Below, piece after piece: positions 25,736-34,063 of a stretch of DNA of 64,000 nucleotides. This stretch comes from Paenibacillus agri (GTDB taxonomy: Bacteria > Bacillota > Bacilli > Paenibacillales > Paenibacillaceae), in the NCBI RefSeq assembly GCF_013359945.1, contig NZ_JABWCS010000219.1:1-64000 (forward strand). The letters run 5' to 3'. The notes under the pieces are model-generated. The model worked only from the letters and a program-made list of their open reading frames with translations, had not been told where the DNA came from and did not search any database. The position numbers and the translations under genes are program-made. Each line of letters begins with the position of its first letter. Positions within the stretch are counted from its first letter, which is position 1.

Positions 25736-27517
25736 TTAGTTCACTATACTCAAACTCCCGGCAGAAGTTACCACAAATACGGGGACGCTCTCCTCACCAG
25801 TTTCGGTCTGCAGTATACCGTAGTCATTCTGGAACTGACCGCTTAGCAGCATGGGGCCTGTTATGGACCCTTGATAGCCCTGAAGCAGGATGTAGCGGCC
25901 ATCGGCATAAGCGACAGCACTGCCTGAATTGTCGAGATAGATTTCACAGCCTATCGATACATTCTGAAAAGGATGAAGCTCCAGCTCCGATGCCTGAATT
26001 GGCGGGTAAGCCTGTACGATTTCGGAGAATTGGTAGGTTTCCCCCGATTTGCGATAAATGGCTGTCTGCCCCGCATTACCCTCTCCGGCACCAGCACCAA
26101 CATTATGCACAAGGATGGAACCATCTGGCTGAAGTTCGTAGCTATCCCCGCTAAAGGAGAACAGTTGTGATATTCCTTGCATCTGAAGCGCATAACCTGT
26201 AAAAAGTGTCCTGCCGTTGTCATCTGTGCTGTCGGCTTCAGCAACAACTACAGGTTCTCCGGTGGCTGCCTCAAGAGCCTCGTCAAAGAAGACCAGGTGC
26301 AAGGAGGGGAACCCGGGAATAACGCCCATGGAGAAAGATGATACAGCGTTATCCTTGTTCATTACGGCATAATGAAGGGACCCGCTGCTGTCAGTTGCCG
26401 CAACATAGACCTTGGCGCCGTACTTTCCTTTACCGGAAATCACATTATTGTAGCGCCCCTGCTCCCCGCCTCCGGGGAGCAACCGTACAGGATCAGCTAT
26501 ATTCCAGGCGAGGCGGACCGCTGCAATGTCCTCGGAATGGTCTTTTAATGGATATAGCTCGGTGTAGAGCTTGATTGCGTCCTCGTATGCTCCGTTTTTG
26601 GCTTTGCTCGCGGCACTTTTGAGCAGTTTGGCATTTTGAGCATCTATGTACTTCAGCACTTGGGTTGCCTTGAAGCCTGCGCTGCTTGCGAACTTGCGAT
26701 AGGCGGCAGCATGTTCTGCGAAGGCGGATATGTTCTTGCCCTCCAGATCTTTCTTCAGGATGATACGTCCGCTGTTTTCCACTTGTTCCTTGAGCCAGGG
26801 CGCCGCATACTTATGGCTCTCGTACGCCTTATGCATGGACAAGGTGCTTTCCAGCAAGGGACCGAAGCTTCCGGCAGCGGCCAAGGCCTTTAACTGACCT
26901 GTATCGTGGCTGCGGAACGCAGCATTCAATTGCTCCTGCTTAGCAGATGAACCGCCAAAGAAAGCATCTGGTATCCGCAGCAGTTTCCATTTCACGTCAT
27001 CCCCGCCGTCGTTTCCGTTAGCGTTTTGGGCAAGGGTGTCCAAAAACTGCTTTTTGAAATGCTGAAAGAAAGTCGTCCATTCCTCTGAAAGGCCCGACGC
27101 GGCAGACAACTTGCGGTAATAGGCTTCGTAAGGGCCTCCGGGCTTCATATACTGGGATTTCAGCTGGAGAAGATCATCATAGCTCTTCATGAATCCTTCG
27201 AAGTCACCTGATAGGGCCTGCGAGCTGGCGTACCGGGCAACGTTGTCCAGACCCGTACGGATGGCTGTGATCGGGGCCAGCTTCTCCAATTGTGTTGCTA
27301 TCTCTTCTTCTTTGTATGAAAAGGAGTGATTTTCCCTCGCCTCGCGGTACTTTTCTTCTGCGCCGATAAGGTCGCCTGCCGCATGCAGACGACTGCCTTC
27401 CTGCACAGCATTCACCTTGTCAGACATGCGCTGGGCCTTCTGCCCCAGCAGTAAAACCATTGAAATACACAAAATGATCATAAAATTTCGCAGGGATATT
27501 ACTTCTTTGATCGTCAT
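25736..27517 (-). CDS. Membrane-anchored helical-repeat protein, unknown
   Basis: 593 aa. A short cytoplasmic N terminus and one TM helix (FMIILCISMVLLLG, about 12-25) are followed by a large extracytoplasmic part. Residues 35-75 (AAGDLIGAEEKYREA) and 300-340 (AKNGAYEDAIKLYTELYPL) look like TPR units. The last 250 residues are beta-rich with AVMNKDNA, FTGYALQMQG and VAYADGRYILLQGY, reminiscent of a beta-propeller. It is third in the minus-strand set that diverges from the vWA/tubulin operon, so a role in the same envelope-linked system is likely. No enzyme motif is seen. Confidence 0.7.
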   Translation of the reverse strand: MTIKEVISLRNFMIILCISMVLLLGQKAQRMSDKVNAVQEGSRLHAAGDLIGAEEKYREARENHSFSYKEEEIATQLEKLAPITAIRTGLDNVARYASSQALSGDFEGFMKSYDDLLQLKSQYMKPGGPYEAYYRKLSAASGLSEEWTTFFQHFKKQFLDTLAQNANGNDGGDDVKWKLLRIPDAFFGGSSAKQEQLNAAFRSHDTGQLKALAAAGSFGPLLESTLSMHKAYESHKYAAPWLKEQVENSGRIILKKDLEGKNISAFAEHAAAYRKFASSAGFKATQVLKYIDAQNAKLLKSAASKAKNGAYEDAIKLYTELYPLKDHSEDIAAVRLAWNIADPVRLLPGGGEQGRYNNVISGKGKYGAKVYVAATDSSGSLHYAVMNKDNAVSSFSMGVIPGFPSLHLVFFDEALEAATGEPVVVAEADSTDDNGRTLFTGYALQMQGISQLFSFSGDSYELQPDGSILVHNVGAGAGEGNAGQTAIYRKSGETYQFSEIVQAYPPIQASELELHPFQNVSIGCEIYLDNSGSAVAYADGRYILLQGYQGSITGPMLLSGQFQNDYGILQTETGEESVPVFVVTSAGSLSIVN

Positions 27518-27549
27518 ATATTATAGCCTCTTTTTTGCCATACGATGGT

Positions 27550-28476
27550 TTATTGAAATTCAGGGTCCCAACGGTACTTGAATTCACGAATTTCAGCTAC
27601 GGTTTGGTCAAGCCCGTTCCATGGCTCATAAGGATTGGCCTCGATCAGCCGGGCTAATCGTAAGAAGCGGTCTTTGGGCAGCTCATGCACGTATCTGCCG
27701 ATGAAACGGGAGTGCAGCAGCGCATAACGTTTCATGCGAACGGCCGCCCCGGCCACGCCAGTCAGGATAGCGATCCCTTTATCCATTTGCCGGATCTGGG
27801 TCTCATAGGCTTGAACATAACGCAGTGTGCGGTCCTTGATCAGATCCCGGCGCACCTTGGCAATCTCTCCTATGTATTCGGCCAGCAGCGGCTCGAACTC
27901 TCTCAGAAGCAGCTGTTCCATTTCGAGATCCATGTCCTTACGGAGCTGAAAGCCGTGCAGGAGGGCGACCCGTTGCCGGGCTACCCGGTCGCCACGCAGG
28001 AGAATGGCAATCTCGCGCAGCTTCTCATAGGCCAGCACATCATTTTCGCGAAGGACAGACACCGCTTCCTGGCGGTTAAGCTCCAGCCCCTCCTTGATGA
28101 TTCCGATGTTATAGGCCAGCAGATGCTCCAGAGCACGCAAATTTTCGTTCTGCCGGACTTTTCGCTGCGTATAGTAGAAAAGCCCGGTCAGCAGGAGTCC
28201 GCCTGCACCACACAGGGCCATTTGCAGCGTGCTGTCGCCAAAATAAACAGAAACCAGGGTAAGCAGTAAGACCAGCAGTAACCGGGTATGCATTTTGCGC
28301 CCCGCACGGGCGCTGGCATAGTGCTCCACCGAAACTAGGGAGGCTTTGCCACATTTTGTGCAGCGCTCTTCGTTTAGCGCCGTATAGCGGCCACAGCGCC
28401 TGCAGATGCGAAGCTTGTCGAAGGAATAGCGGGGCGCCTTGAAGGGTCGGAATGTGACAGGCTTCTTCTTACTCAT
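27550..28476 (-). CDS. Zinc-ribbon membrane protein, unknown
   Basis: 308 aa. An N-terminal zinc ribbon (ICRRCGRY...RCTKCGKA, two CxxC pairs about residues 24-46) is followed by two close TM helices (LLLVLLLTLVSVYF, LQMALCGAGGLLLTGLFYY). The C-terminal part is a long, highly charged helical domain (about 110-280), probably coiled coil. The start is the ATG at 28476 inside ATGAGTAA, which overlaps the stop of the 50-aa gene; an ATG at 28494 is less likely. Two cytoplasmic CxxC pairs may bind zinc and contact the GTPase or vWA proteins of the divergent operon (inference). Confidence 0.72.
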   Translation of the reverse strand: MSKKKPVTFRPFKAPRYSFDKLRICRRCGRYTALNEERCTKCGKASLVSVEHYASARAGRKMHTRLLLVLLLTLVSVYFGDSTLQMALCGAGGLLLTGLFYYTQRKVRQNENLRALEHLLAYNIGIIKEGLELNRQEAVSVLRENDVLAYEKLREIAILLRGDRVARQRVALLHGFQLRKDMDLEMEQLLLREFEPLLAEYIGEIAKVRRDLIKDRTLRYVQAYETQIRQMDKGIAILTGVAGAAVRMKRYALLHSRFIGRYVHELPKDRFLRLARLIEANPYEPWNGLDQTVAEIREFKYRWDPEFQ

Positions 28477-28621
28477 GACCCTTGTCACCCCCATTTAAGG
28501 TGGCGAGCAGCATCTCGTCCATATCATCCCGGGTTAGCGGGTTTCGCTGGCGGGAGGCATAGATAGCAATGTGAATTACGACATATAGGAACGCAACTCC
28601 AAGAATAACGTATGAAATCAT
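28469..28621 (-). CDS. Small single-pass membrane protein, 50 aa
   Basis: An overlooked small gene. The N-terminal half is one TM helix (SYVILGVAFLYVVIHIAIYA). A basic stretch SRQRNPLTR and an acidic tail DDMDEMLLATLNGGDKGHE face the cytoplasm. The ATG is preceded by AGAAAGGAAAAG. Its stop overlaps the start of the zinc-ribbon gene by 8 bases (ATGAGTAA), a classic coupling arrangement that supports real translation. The function is unknown; it may be a subunit or regulator of the zinc-ribbon membrane protein. Confidence 0.72.
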   Translation of the reverse strand: MISYVILGVAFLYVVIHIAIYASRQRNPLTRDDMDEMLLATLNGGDKGHE

Positions 28622-28706
28622 GTGACTTTTCCTTTCTTCTGGAAGATAGTGCAGCGAAAAAAGTGAATTATAGCGTTCTTTCTTAACAGTTCATCAGTCC
28701 TAAAAG

Positions 28707-28735
28707 TTGAAGTTTACAAGGTTTAATTATATCAT
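28707..28735 (+). promoter_or_regulatory. Possible SigA promoter of the vWA/tubulin operon
   Basis: -35 TTGAAG (28707-28712), 17-bp spacer, -10 TATCAT (28730-28735), about 75 bases upstream of the first start. A moderate match only. Confidence 0.35.
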
Positions 28736-28814
28736 AATGGCATACTATTTACAGATTTTAGCTTTTTGGCTGATTTCCATATTTGCCTACTATAACACAA
28801 GAGGAGCCATCTTT

Positions 28815-30635
28815 ATGCTTCATAATGACCACCGTAGAAAAACATCGAAGATTGTCTTTTGGCGTCTTATTCCGGCGCTGCTGCTGACCCTGTGTATCGC
28901 GGTTGCCCCGCTAGGTGCAGGGCTGGCTCATGCCGCAACCCCGGCGCCATCTCATATTGATGCCGTGCTGCTGATTGATGTCAGCAACTCCATGAACAAG
29001 AGTGACAAGAACAAGATTGCCAACGAAGCAATGAAGATGTTCATTGATATGCTGTCCGCGCAGGGAGACAAGGTCGGTATTGTCGCCTACACCGATAAGG
29101 TACAGCGGGAAAAGGCGCTGCTGCAGATCAATTCGGCGACCGACAAGCAGGATCTGAAGGACTTCATTGACGGGCTGGACCGCGGCGCTTATACGGATAT
29201 TGCCGTAGGCGTGAAGGAGGCAGTGAAGGTGCTGCAGAATGGCAGCGATCCTTCCCATGAACCGCTCATCGTCATGCTCGCCGACGGTAACAACGATTTT
29301 AACAAAGCCACTGGACGGACTCAGAGCCAATCGGATCAGGAGCTGAATACAGCACTGGATGAGGCCAAGAAGAGCGGCTATCCCATTTATACCATTGGTC
29401 TGAATGCGGATGGCAAGCTGAACAAGCAATCTCTGGCTGACCTGTCCACGAAGACAGGAGGCAAGGCATTCTCTACAGATTCGGCAGATGATCTGCCGCA
29501 AATCCTCAGCGAAATTTTTGCCAGCCATCTCAAGCTCAAGATTGTACCGGTGCAGTCGATTACGGGGAACGGCAGCTTTCAGGAGGTGACGGTGAACGTC
29601 CCGAACGCCAGCGTGCTGGAGGCCAATATTTCCATTATGTCTTCACAGCCTGTAACTGCGAAGCTGAAGGACCCAACCGGGAAAGAAGTAGCTATACCTT
29701 CAGGCGATGTTCTGCTCTCGAAGTCGAAGACCTACAGCCTGATTAAGCTGTTGTCTCCGCAGCAGGGCGATTGGAAGCTCCAGATCAAAGGGGTGCCCAA
29801 GGATAAAATTGATATTAATCTCGTTTTCAACTATGACCTGGAACTTAAAATAGATGCGCTGCCTTCCGCATCCTATAAAAAAGGCGACAAGATCGATATT
29901 GCTTCCCACTTATTCAGCAACGGTACTCAGGTAACGCTCAGCAATTTGTATCAAAATATGAAGGCCGTTCTGCTGGCCAAGGACCTGGATACGGGCACTA
30001 CTGAAGAAATCCCGCTGGATAACACCGGGGATGTCTTCAAAGGGACGTTTGAGGTGAAGGAGAGCCATGATTACGAGCTGAAGGTGCGTGCGGAGGAAAG
30101 AAGCTTTTACCGTGAGAGTGATCCTGTGACAGTCAGCGCCAAGAAAAGCACTGCTGGAACTGGCGGCGCTACAGCGGCCCCGGAGAGCAGTAACCCGCTC
30201 GCCGACAAGCCGAAATCTATGACTCTGTATTATATCATTGGCGGAATTGTGCTCCTGCTGGCGGCTGGAGTAGCCCTGTGGCTGCTGCGGAAGCAGGCGA
30301 CACGCGGCTTTACCGGCCAAATCGTCATCGAGGTGCGGGACGAGAATACCGGAGAGAAGACGTATCCGCAGTATAAGAAGCTGGCTGCGTTCAGAGGCAA
30401 GTTCAACTTGCATCAGCTGCTGCAGTTAGCACCTGAGCTTAAGGAAAGTGAGAAGCTCGTCTTCACTCCGGGCAAGAACGACAGACTGCTTCTCCGCAGC
30501 GGCGAAGGCATCACCGTGGAGAGATCCGGACGCGCCGCTGATGCGTCGCGTGGTCTGGAACTGAAAAGTGGTGACCGCGTTTCGGTATCACTGCATAGCG
30601 TGGACAAAACAATTTTACTGGAATACCTGGTTTAA
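28815..30635 (+). CDS. vWA-domain membrane protein (secreted vWA)
   Basis: 606 aa. A long signal peptide (ends GLAHA-ATPAP, about residue 40) is followed by a vWA domain with the MIDAS motif Asp55-x-Ser57-x-Ser59 in LLIDVSNSM, plus AYTDKV and LADGNNDF. A beta-rich middle (about 240-440), a Thr/Ala-rich linker and one TM helix (MTLYYIIGGIVLLLAAGVALWLL, about 470-495) come next. The C-terminal 110-residue beta domain (GQIVIEVRDENTGEKTYPQYKKLA) would lie inside the cell. The start is the ATG at 28815, 8 bases after AGAGGAG; the longer frame lacks a site. It is the first gene of a seven-gene run. Confidence 0.83.
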   Translation: MLHNDHRRKTSKIVFWRLIPALLLTLCIAVAPLGAGLAHAATPAPSHIDAVLLIDVSNSMNKSDKNKIANEAMKMFIDMLSAQGDKVGIVAYTDKVQREKALLQINSATDKQDLKDFIDGLDRGAYTDIAVGVKEAVKVLQNGSDPSHEPLIVMLADGNNDFNKATGRTQSQSDQELNTALDEAKKSGYPIYTIGLNADGKLNKQSLADLSTKTGGKAFSTDSADDLPQILSEIFASHLKLKIVPVQSITGNGSFQEVTVNVPNASVLEANISIMSSQPVTAKLKDPTGKEVAIPSGDVLLSKSKTYSLIKLLSPQQGDWKLQIKGVPKDKIDINLVFNYDLELKIDALPSASYKKGDKIDIASHLFSNGTQVTLSNLYQNMKAVLLAKDLDTGTTEEIPLDNTGDVFKGTFEVKESHDYELKVRAEERSFYRESDPVTVSAKKSTAGTGGATAAPESSNPLADKPKSMTLYYIIGGIVLLLAAGVALWLLRKQATRGFTGQIVIEVRDENTGEKTYPQYKKLAAFRGKFNLHQLLQLAPELKESEKLVFTPGKNDRLLLRSGEGITVERSGRAADASRGLELKSGDRVSVSLHSVDKTILLEYLV

Positions 30636-30669
30636 CCAGATTCTTTAGTACAGTTCAGGAGGAACGCTT

Positions 30670-33600
30670 ATGAAACCGGTAGTACGAGAGCATATTCAGC
30701 AACTGGATGTATCGCTTGGCGGGGGAATTGTCAGCGATAAGATCAGAGTCGATACGATTGACAATCCTATACTCATTATCGGGCTGGGGGGCACGGGCAT
30801 TGACGCCCTCCTCCGCCTGAAATACCAGATCAACCGCCGTTTCAAGCTGCCAGAAGATCCGTTGTCCAAGAAGAAGCGGGACAAGCCGGATAATGTAGAG
30901 TTTTTAGCTTTTGAAACCAACGAACAAGATCGTAATAAAAAATATAAAGGCATCGGGCTCGATTCGCAGAATGAATTCGTGCTCTTAGCCAATGCCGAAA
31001 TCGGGGGACTGCTGCAGAACCGCAGTATTCTGGACCCGTATATCACGGATTGGCTGTCGCCTGAACTGAGCATTACGGACGGTATGAACGGCGCTGCCGG
31101 CGTGCGTCAGGCGGGACGACTGCTCTTGTTCACCAAGATTAACCAAGTGGTTGGTGCCATTGACAAGAAGATCAAGACACTGTCTGTAGGCACCAACAAG
31201 AAGCTGATGGTGTTCCTGCTGACAGGACTGTCTGGCGGAACGGGCAGCGGTGCTTTTCTGGATATCGCTTATATTGTGCGCGGTATTATTGAACGCGACT
31301 TTGGCTCTGCGGGGATTGACCGGGTGAATACGCTTGGTTATCTGTTTACCCCAGACGTGAATCTCTCGAACAAGAGCCTGAGCGAACATACCCGTGAATA
31401 TATCCGTAAGAACGGATATGCGGCGCTGAAGGAACTGGATTACTGGATGAATGTGGACAGCCGGGGCGAAAGATTCCGTCAGCAGTACGGCAATATTTTG
31501 ACCGTGAATTCGCCATTGCCTCCATTTAATCTGTGTCATCTCATCTCCGCGACCAATACCGAGGGCAAGCTGCTGGAGAACGCCTATGATTACTGCATGA
31601 ATGTAACGGCAGAGAATATCACCAACTTTATGGCTAGTGAAGAGAAGCAGTCTGGTGAAGAATTCGCCATTCATGACTATATCAGTAACATCCGCACCAA
31701 TATTGCCCAGATGAACAAGGCTTATCCGGCCAACTATGAATACAATATTATTGGGGCTTCATCTGCTGTCCTGCCGATTGAGGAAATGACAACCTATCTG
31801 GCTTACCGCCTGTTCGATAAAATGGAGAAAATGTTCAAGCAAGCACCGGGTCAAGAAGAGGTAGAAAAATTCGCCCGCAAGCTGGGTATCGACCTCGATA
31901 GCATGGTCAAGACCTTTGAATCCCGCGTGCCTGAGCCGCTGCCGGGCTTCGAGAACAGCGAACGGTTAAGCCATGCCAATGTCATCAAGAACCAGGTCGT
32001 CAGCATGGATACGGAGCTGGAGCAGAACTTCCTGTCACGTGCGCGCGAGGAGTATATCAAGGCGAGAAAGCAGCTTCCGGGTGAGATTGTCGGCCGGTTT
32101 GGTGAGGAGCTGGAGCGGATTTTCCTCCATCCAGAGCAAGGACCATTCTATGTTTCGCGGCTGCTTTATACCGAAAAAGGCTTTTGTATCCTGAAGTCAA
32201 TTCAGTCATATATTGAGACACTTCGCGAAAGTCTGCTGCGCCTCCCGCGTGATATTGAGACGGCGCAGGACAGTGCGGACGAGAAGCTGGGGGATGCCCG
32301 GAGCGCCTTTGTCTCTAAGGAGAAGAAGAAGAACGCTTATATTGAAGCGAAGATCAATGAGTACTGGCTACATGCTGATGTAGAGCGTACTGAGCGAATG
32401 ATTGAATTTTATGAGGATCTGTACGAGCTGCTGAACGAAGAGAACAGCCGGATTTATGGCGTGTTTACAGAGATTCTGAGTGCACTCAGCTCGATTTTTG
32501 CCAAGAATGGGGACATCCTCATCAACGGTGAAGAGCAAGCTGATCATAAAGGTAACAAAACTTATTATTGGAATATCGTCAATGTACCGGATATTTCCGC
32601 GACGATCTCCAAAATTATGGACCAGAAGGATGGCGACGATCTGATTCGTGACTTCACCCGGGAAATGCTTAAGCACTCGGGGCGCTGGGTCAGAGAGCAG
32701 GAGATTGATGTAGTTCGTTCCATCTCTGATTTCCTAAGCGATAAGTTCGGCGATTTAATCACCCGTTCGATGGAGGATTTCCTCGTGATGAAATACGGCC
32801 ATGAGGAGCCGCTCGACAAATTCGTGGAGCGTATCATCGCCGGTAAGCTGGACGAGGAGGCCGTGCCGACCTTCCATCTTAGTAACAGTTCGGGCAATCT
32901 TCATTTTCCATCCTGGGGCTTCGTCTCGGTTCCGGTCAAAGCGCCGGGCATCCTGAAAGGTATTCGCAATTATCAGAATAATGCGCTGGGCAAATCGCAC
33001 TTTACGATCAAGGAAAGCGAAGTTAAGAATCGTATTTTCTGGCTGAACACACGCAACGGGGTGCCGCTCTTCGTGTATACACCGCTGCGCGTATTTGAGG
33101 AGAACTACGAGCGGACCATTCTGGACAAAGAAGGCATTGGTCGCCATTTGGTGATGACAGACAAGAACAACTGGACTTATCTGCCGTCACCAATTCCGGA
33201 AAAATCATGGGGCGACACCTATGTTAACGCCCGTGTCCGTGATTACAATGCCCGCGTTCGTGCCGATTTCGACAAGGCACTGGCGTCAGGTGTGATTGTC
33301 GAGAAGGGAACGGATGAGAACACAAGCAGCCGCTATTCGGTTATATTCACGAAGCCGTTTGATATTGAAGCCTTCTTGAAAGGCTTTGATTTGCAGCTGC
33401 AAGCGCCGCGCCCGAATCTTGGCGAGGTCAAGAAGGCTGCAGATGAGCTGCGCTTGCTGCGGGAGAAGGGGCTGGAACGCGAGCTAGTCAAGGATATCTT
33501 TGGCAGTGTCAACCAGGATTTGGCGAAGGAGAATCTGATTCGCACACCACAGCTGATTACCCGTGTTCGTGAAGAATTGGCGAAGGTTGCTGAGCTGGAG

Positions 33601-34059
33601 GCTAAGGCCGCAGAGCTGGATGCACTGCTGCATCAATATCTGGATGAAGAGAAGTGGATGGACCAGTTCCTTGAAGCTCTATATACAGACAGCATCATCA
33701 AGAAAGGTGCGCTGTATGTCTATGATCGTGATGAAGAAGAAGATGCTTGGGAGCCATTCGCCAATCTGATGAAGGAACGCAGTTATGTGGAGTATGCGGT
33801 GTATCGTCATTTCCGCAGTCTGGACGAGAAGAGCCGCAGTGTGCTGCTGCGCAAGGCAGCGCGTCGTGCAGGCGAGATGACTGCTGCTGAAGATGTATCT
33901 CCACTGCTGTATAAGCTGGAAGGTCTGTATGTCTCCTTCTTGGAGGCTCGCGACAGCCTAGAGTATGAGCGGGTAGAGCATGCCAATGGCGACGAAATGT
34001 ACGGATTCTACAAGAGCATGACCGGCAAGCTTGGCAGTATCCGCAGAAAGCTGAAATAA
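30670..34059 (+). CDS. Tubulin-like GTPase, very large (Tubulin_2 type)
   Basis: 1129 aa. The N-terminal Rossmann part opens ILIIGLGGTGIDALLRLKY (about 34-52). The tubulin/FtsZ signature GGTGSG is at 189-194 (LTGLSGGTGSGAFLDIAYI), as in the Tubulin_2 group of bacterial tubulin-like proteins. The remaining 800 residues are mostly alpha-helical, with coiled-coil stretches around 510-580 and 950-1000 (VAELEAKAAELDALL). FtsZ is about 380 aa, so this is not the division protein. CAGGAGGA precedes the ATG. Polymer formation and GTP hydrolysis are inferred from the signature, not shown. It is 34 bases after the vWA gene and almost touches the next gene. Confidence 0.85.
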   Translation: MKPVVREHIQQLDVSLGGGIVSDKIRVDTIDNPILIIGLGGTGIDALLRLKYQINRRFKLPEDPLSKKKRDKPDNVEFLAFETNEQDRNKKYKGIGLDSQNEFVLLANAEIGGLLQNRSILDPYITDWLSPELSITDGMNGAAGVRQAGRLLLFTKINQVVGAIDKKIKTLSVGTNKKLMVFLLTGLSGGTGSGAFLDIAYIVRGIIERDFGSAGIDRVNTLGYLFTPDVNLSNKSLSEHTREYIRKNGYAALKELDYWMNVDSRGERFRQQYGNILTVNSPLPPFNLCHLISATNTEGKLLENAYDYCMNVTAENITNFMASEEKQSGEEFAIHDYISNIRTNIAQMNKAYPANYEYNIIGASSAVLPIEEMTTYLAYRLFDKMEKMFKQAPGQEEVEKFARKLGIDLDSMVKTFESRVPEPLPGFENSERLSHANVIKNQVVSMDTELEQNFLSRAREEYIKARKQLPGEIVGRFGEELERIFLHPEQGPFYVSRLLYTEKGFCILKSIQSYIETLRESLLRLPRDIETAQDSADEKLGDARSAFVSKEKKKNAYIEAKINEYWLHADVERTERMIEFYEDLYELLNEENSRIYGVFTEILSALSSIFAKNGDILINGEEQADHKGNKTYYWNIVNVPDISATISKIMDQKDGDDLIRDFTREMLKHSGRWVREQEIDVVRSISDFLSDKFGDLITRSMEDFLVMKYGHEEPLDKFVERIIAGKLDEEAVPTFHLSNSSGNLHFPSWGFVSVPVKAPGILKGIRNYQNNALGKSHFTIKESEVKNRIFWLNTRNGVPLFVYTPLRVFEENYERTILDKEGIGRHLVMTDKNNWTYLPSPIPEKSWGDTYVNARVRDYNARVRADFDKALASGVIVEKGTDENTSSRYSVIFTKPFDIEAFLKGFDLQLQAPRPNLGEVKKAADELRLLREKGLERELVKDIFGSVNQDLAKENLIRTPQLITRVREELAKVAELEAKAAELDALLHQYLDEEKWMDQFLEALYTDSIIKKGALYVYDRDEEEDAWEPFANLMKERSYVEYAVYRHFRSLDEKSRSVLLRKAARRAGEMTAAEDVSPLLYKLEGLYVSFLEARDSLEYERVEHANGDEMYGFYKSMTGKLGSIRRKLK

Positions 34060-34063
34060 TCCT

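Noticed and set aside
30670..34059. FtsZ (cell-division tubulin)
   Set aside because: The GGTGSG signature is shared, but the protein is three times too long, is placed in a vWA/GTPase operon and lacks the rest of the FtsZ layout.
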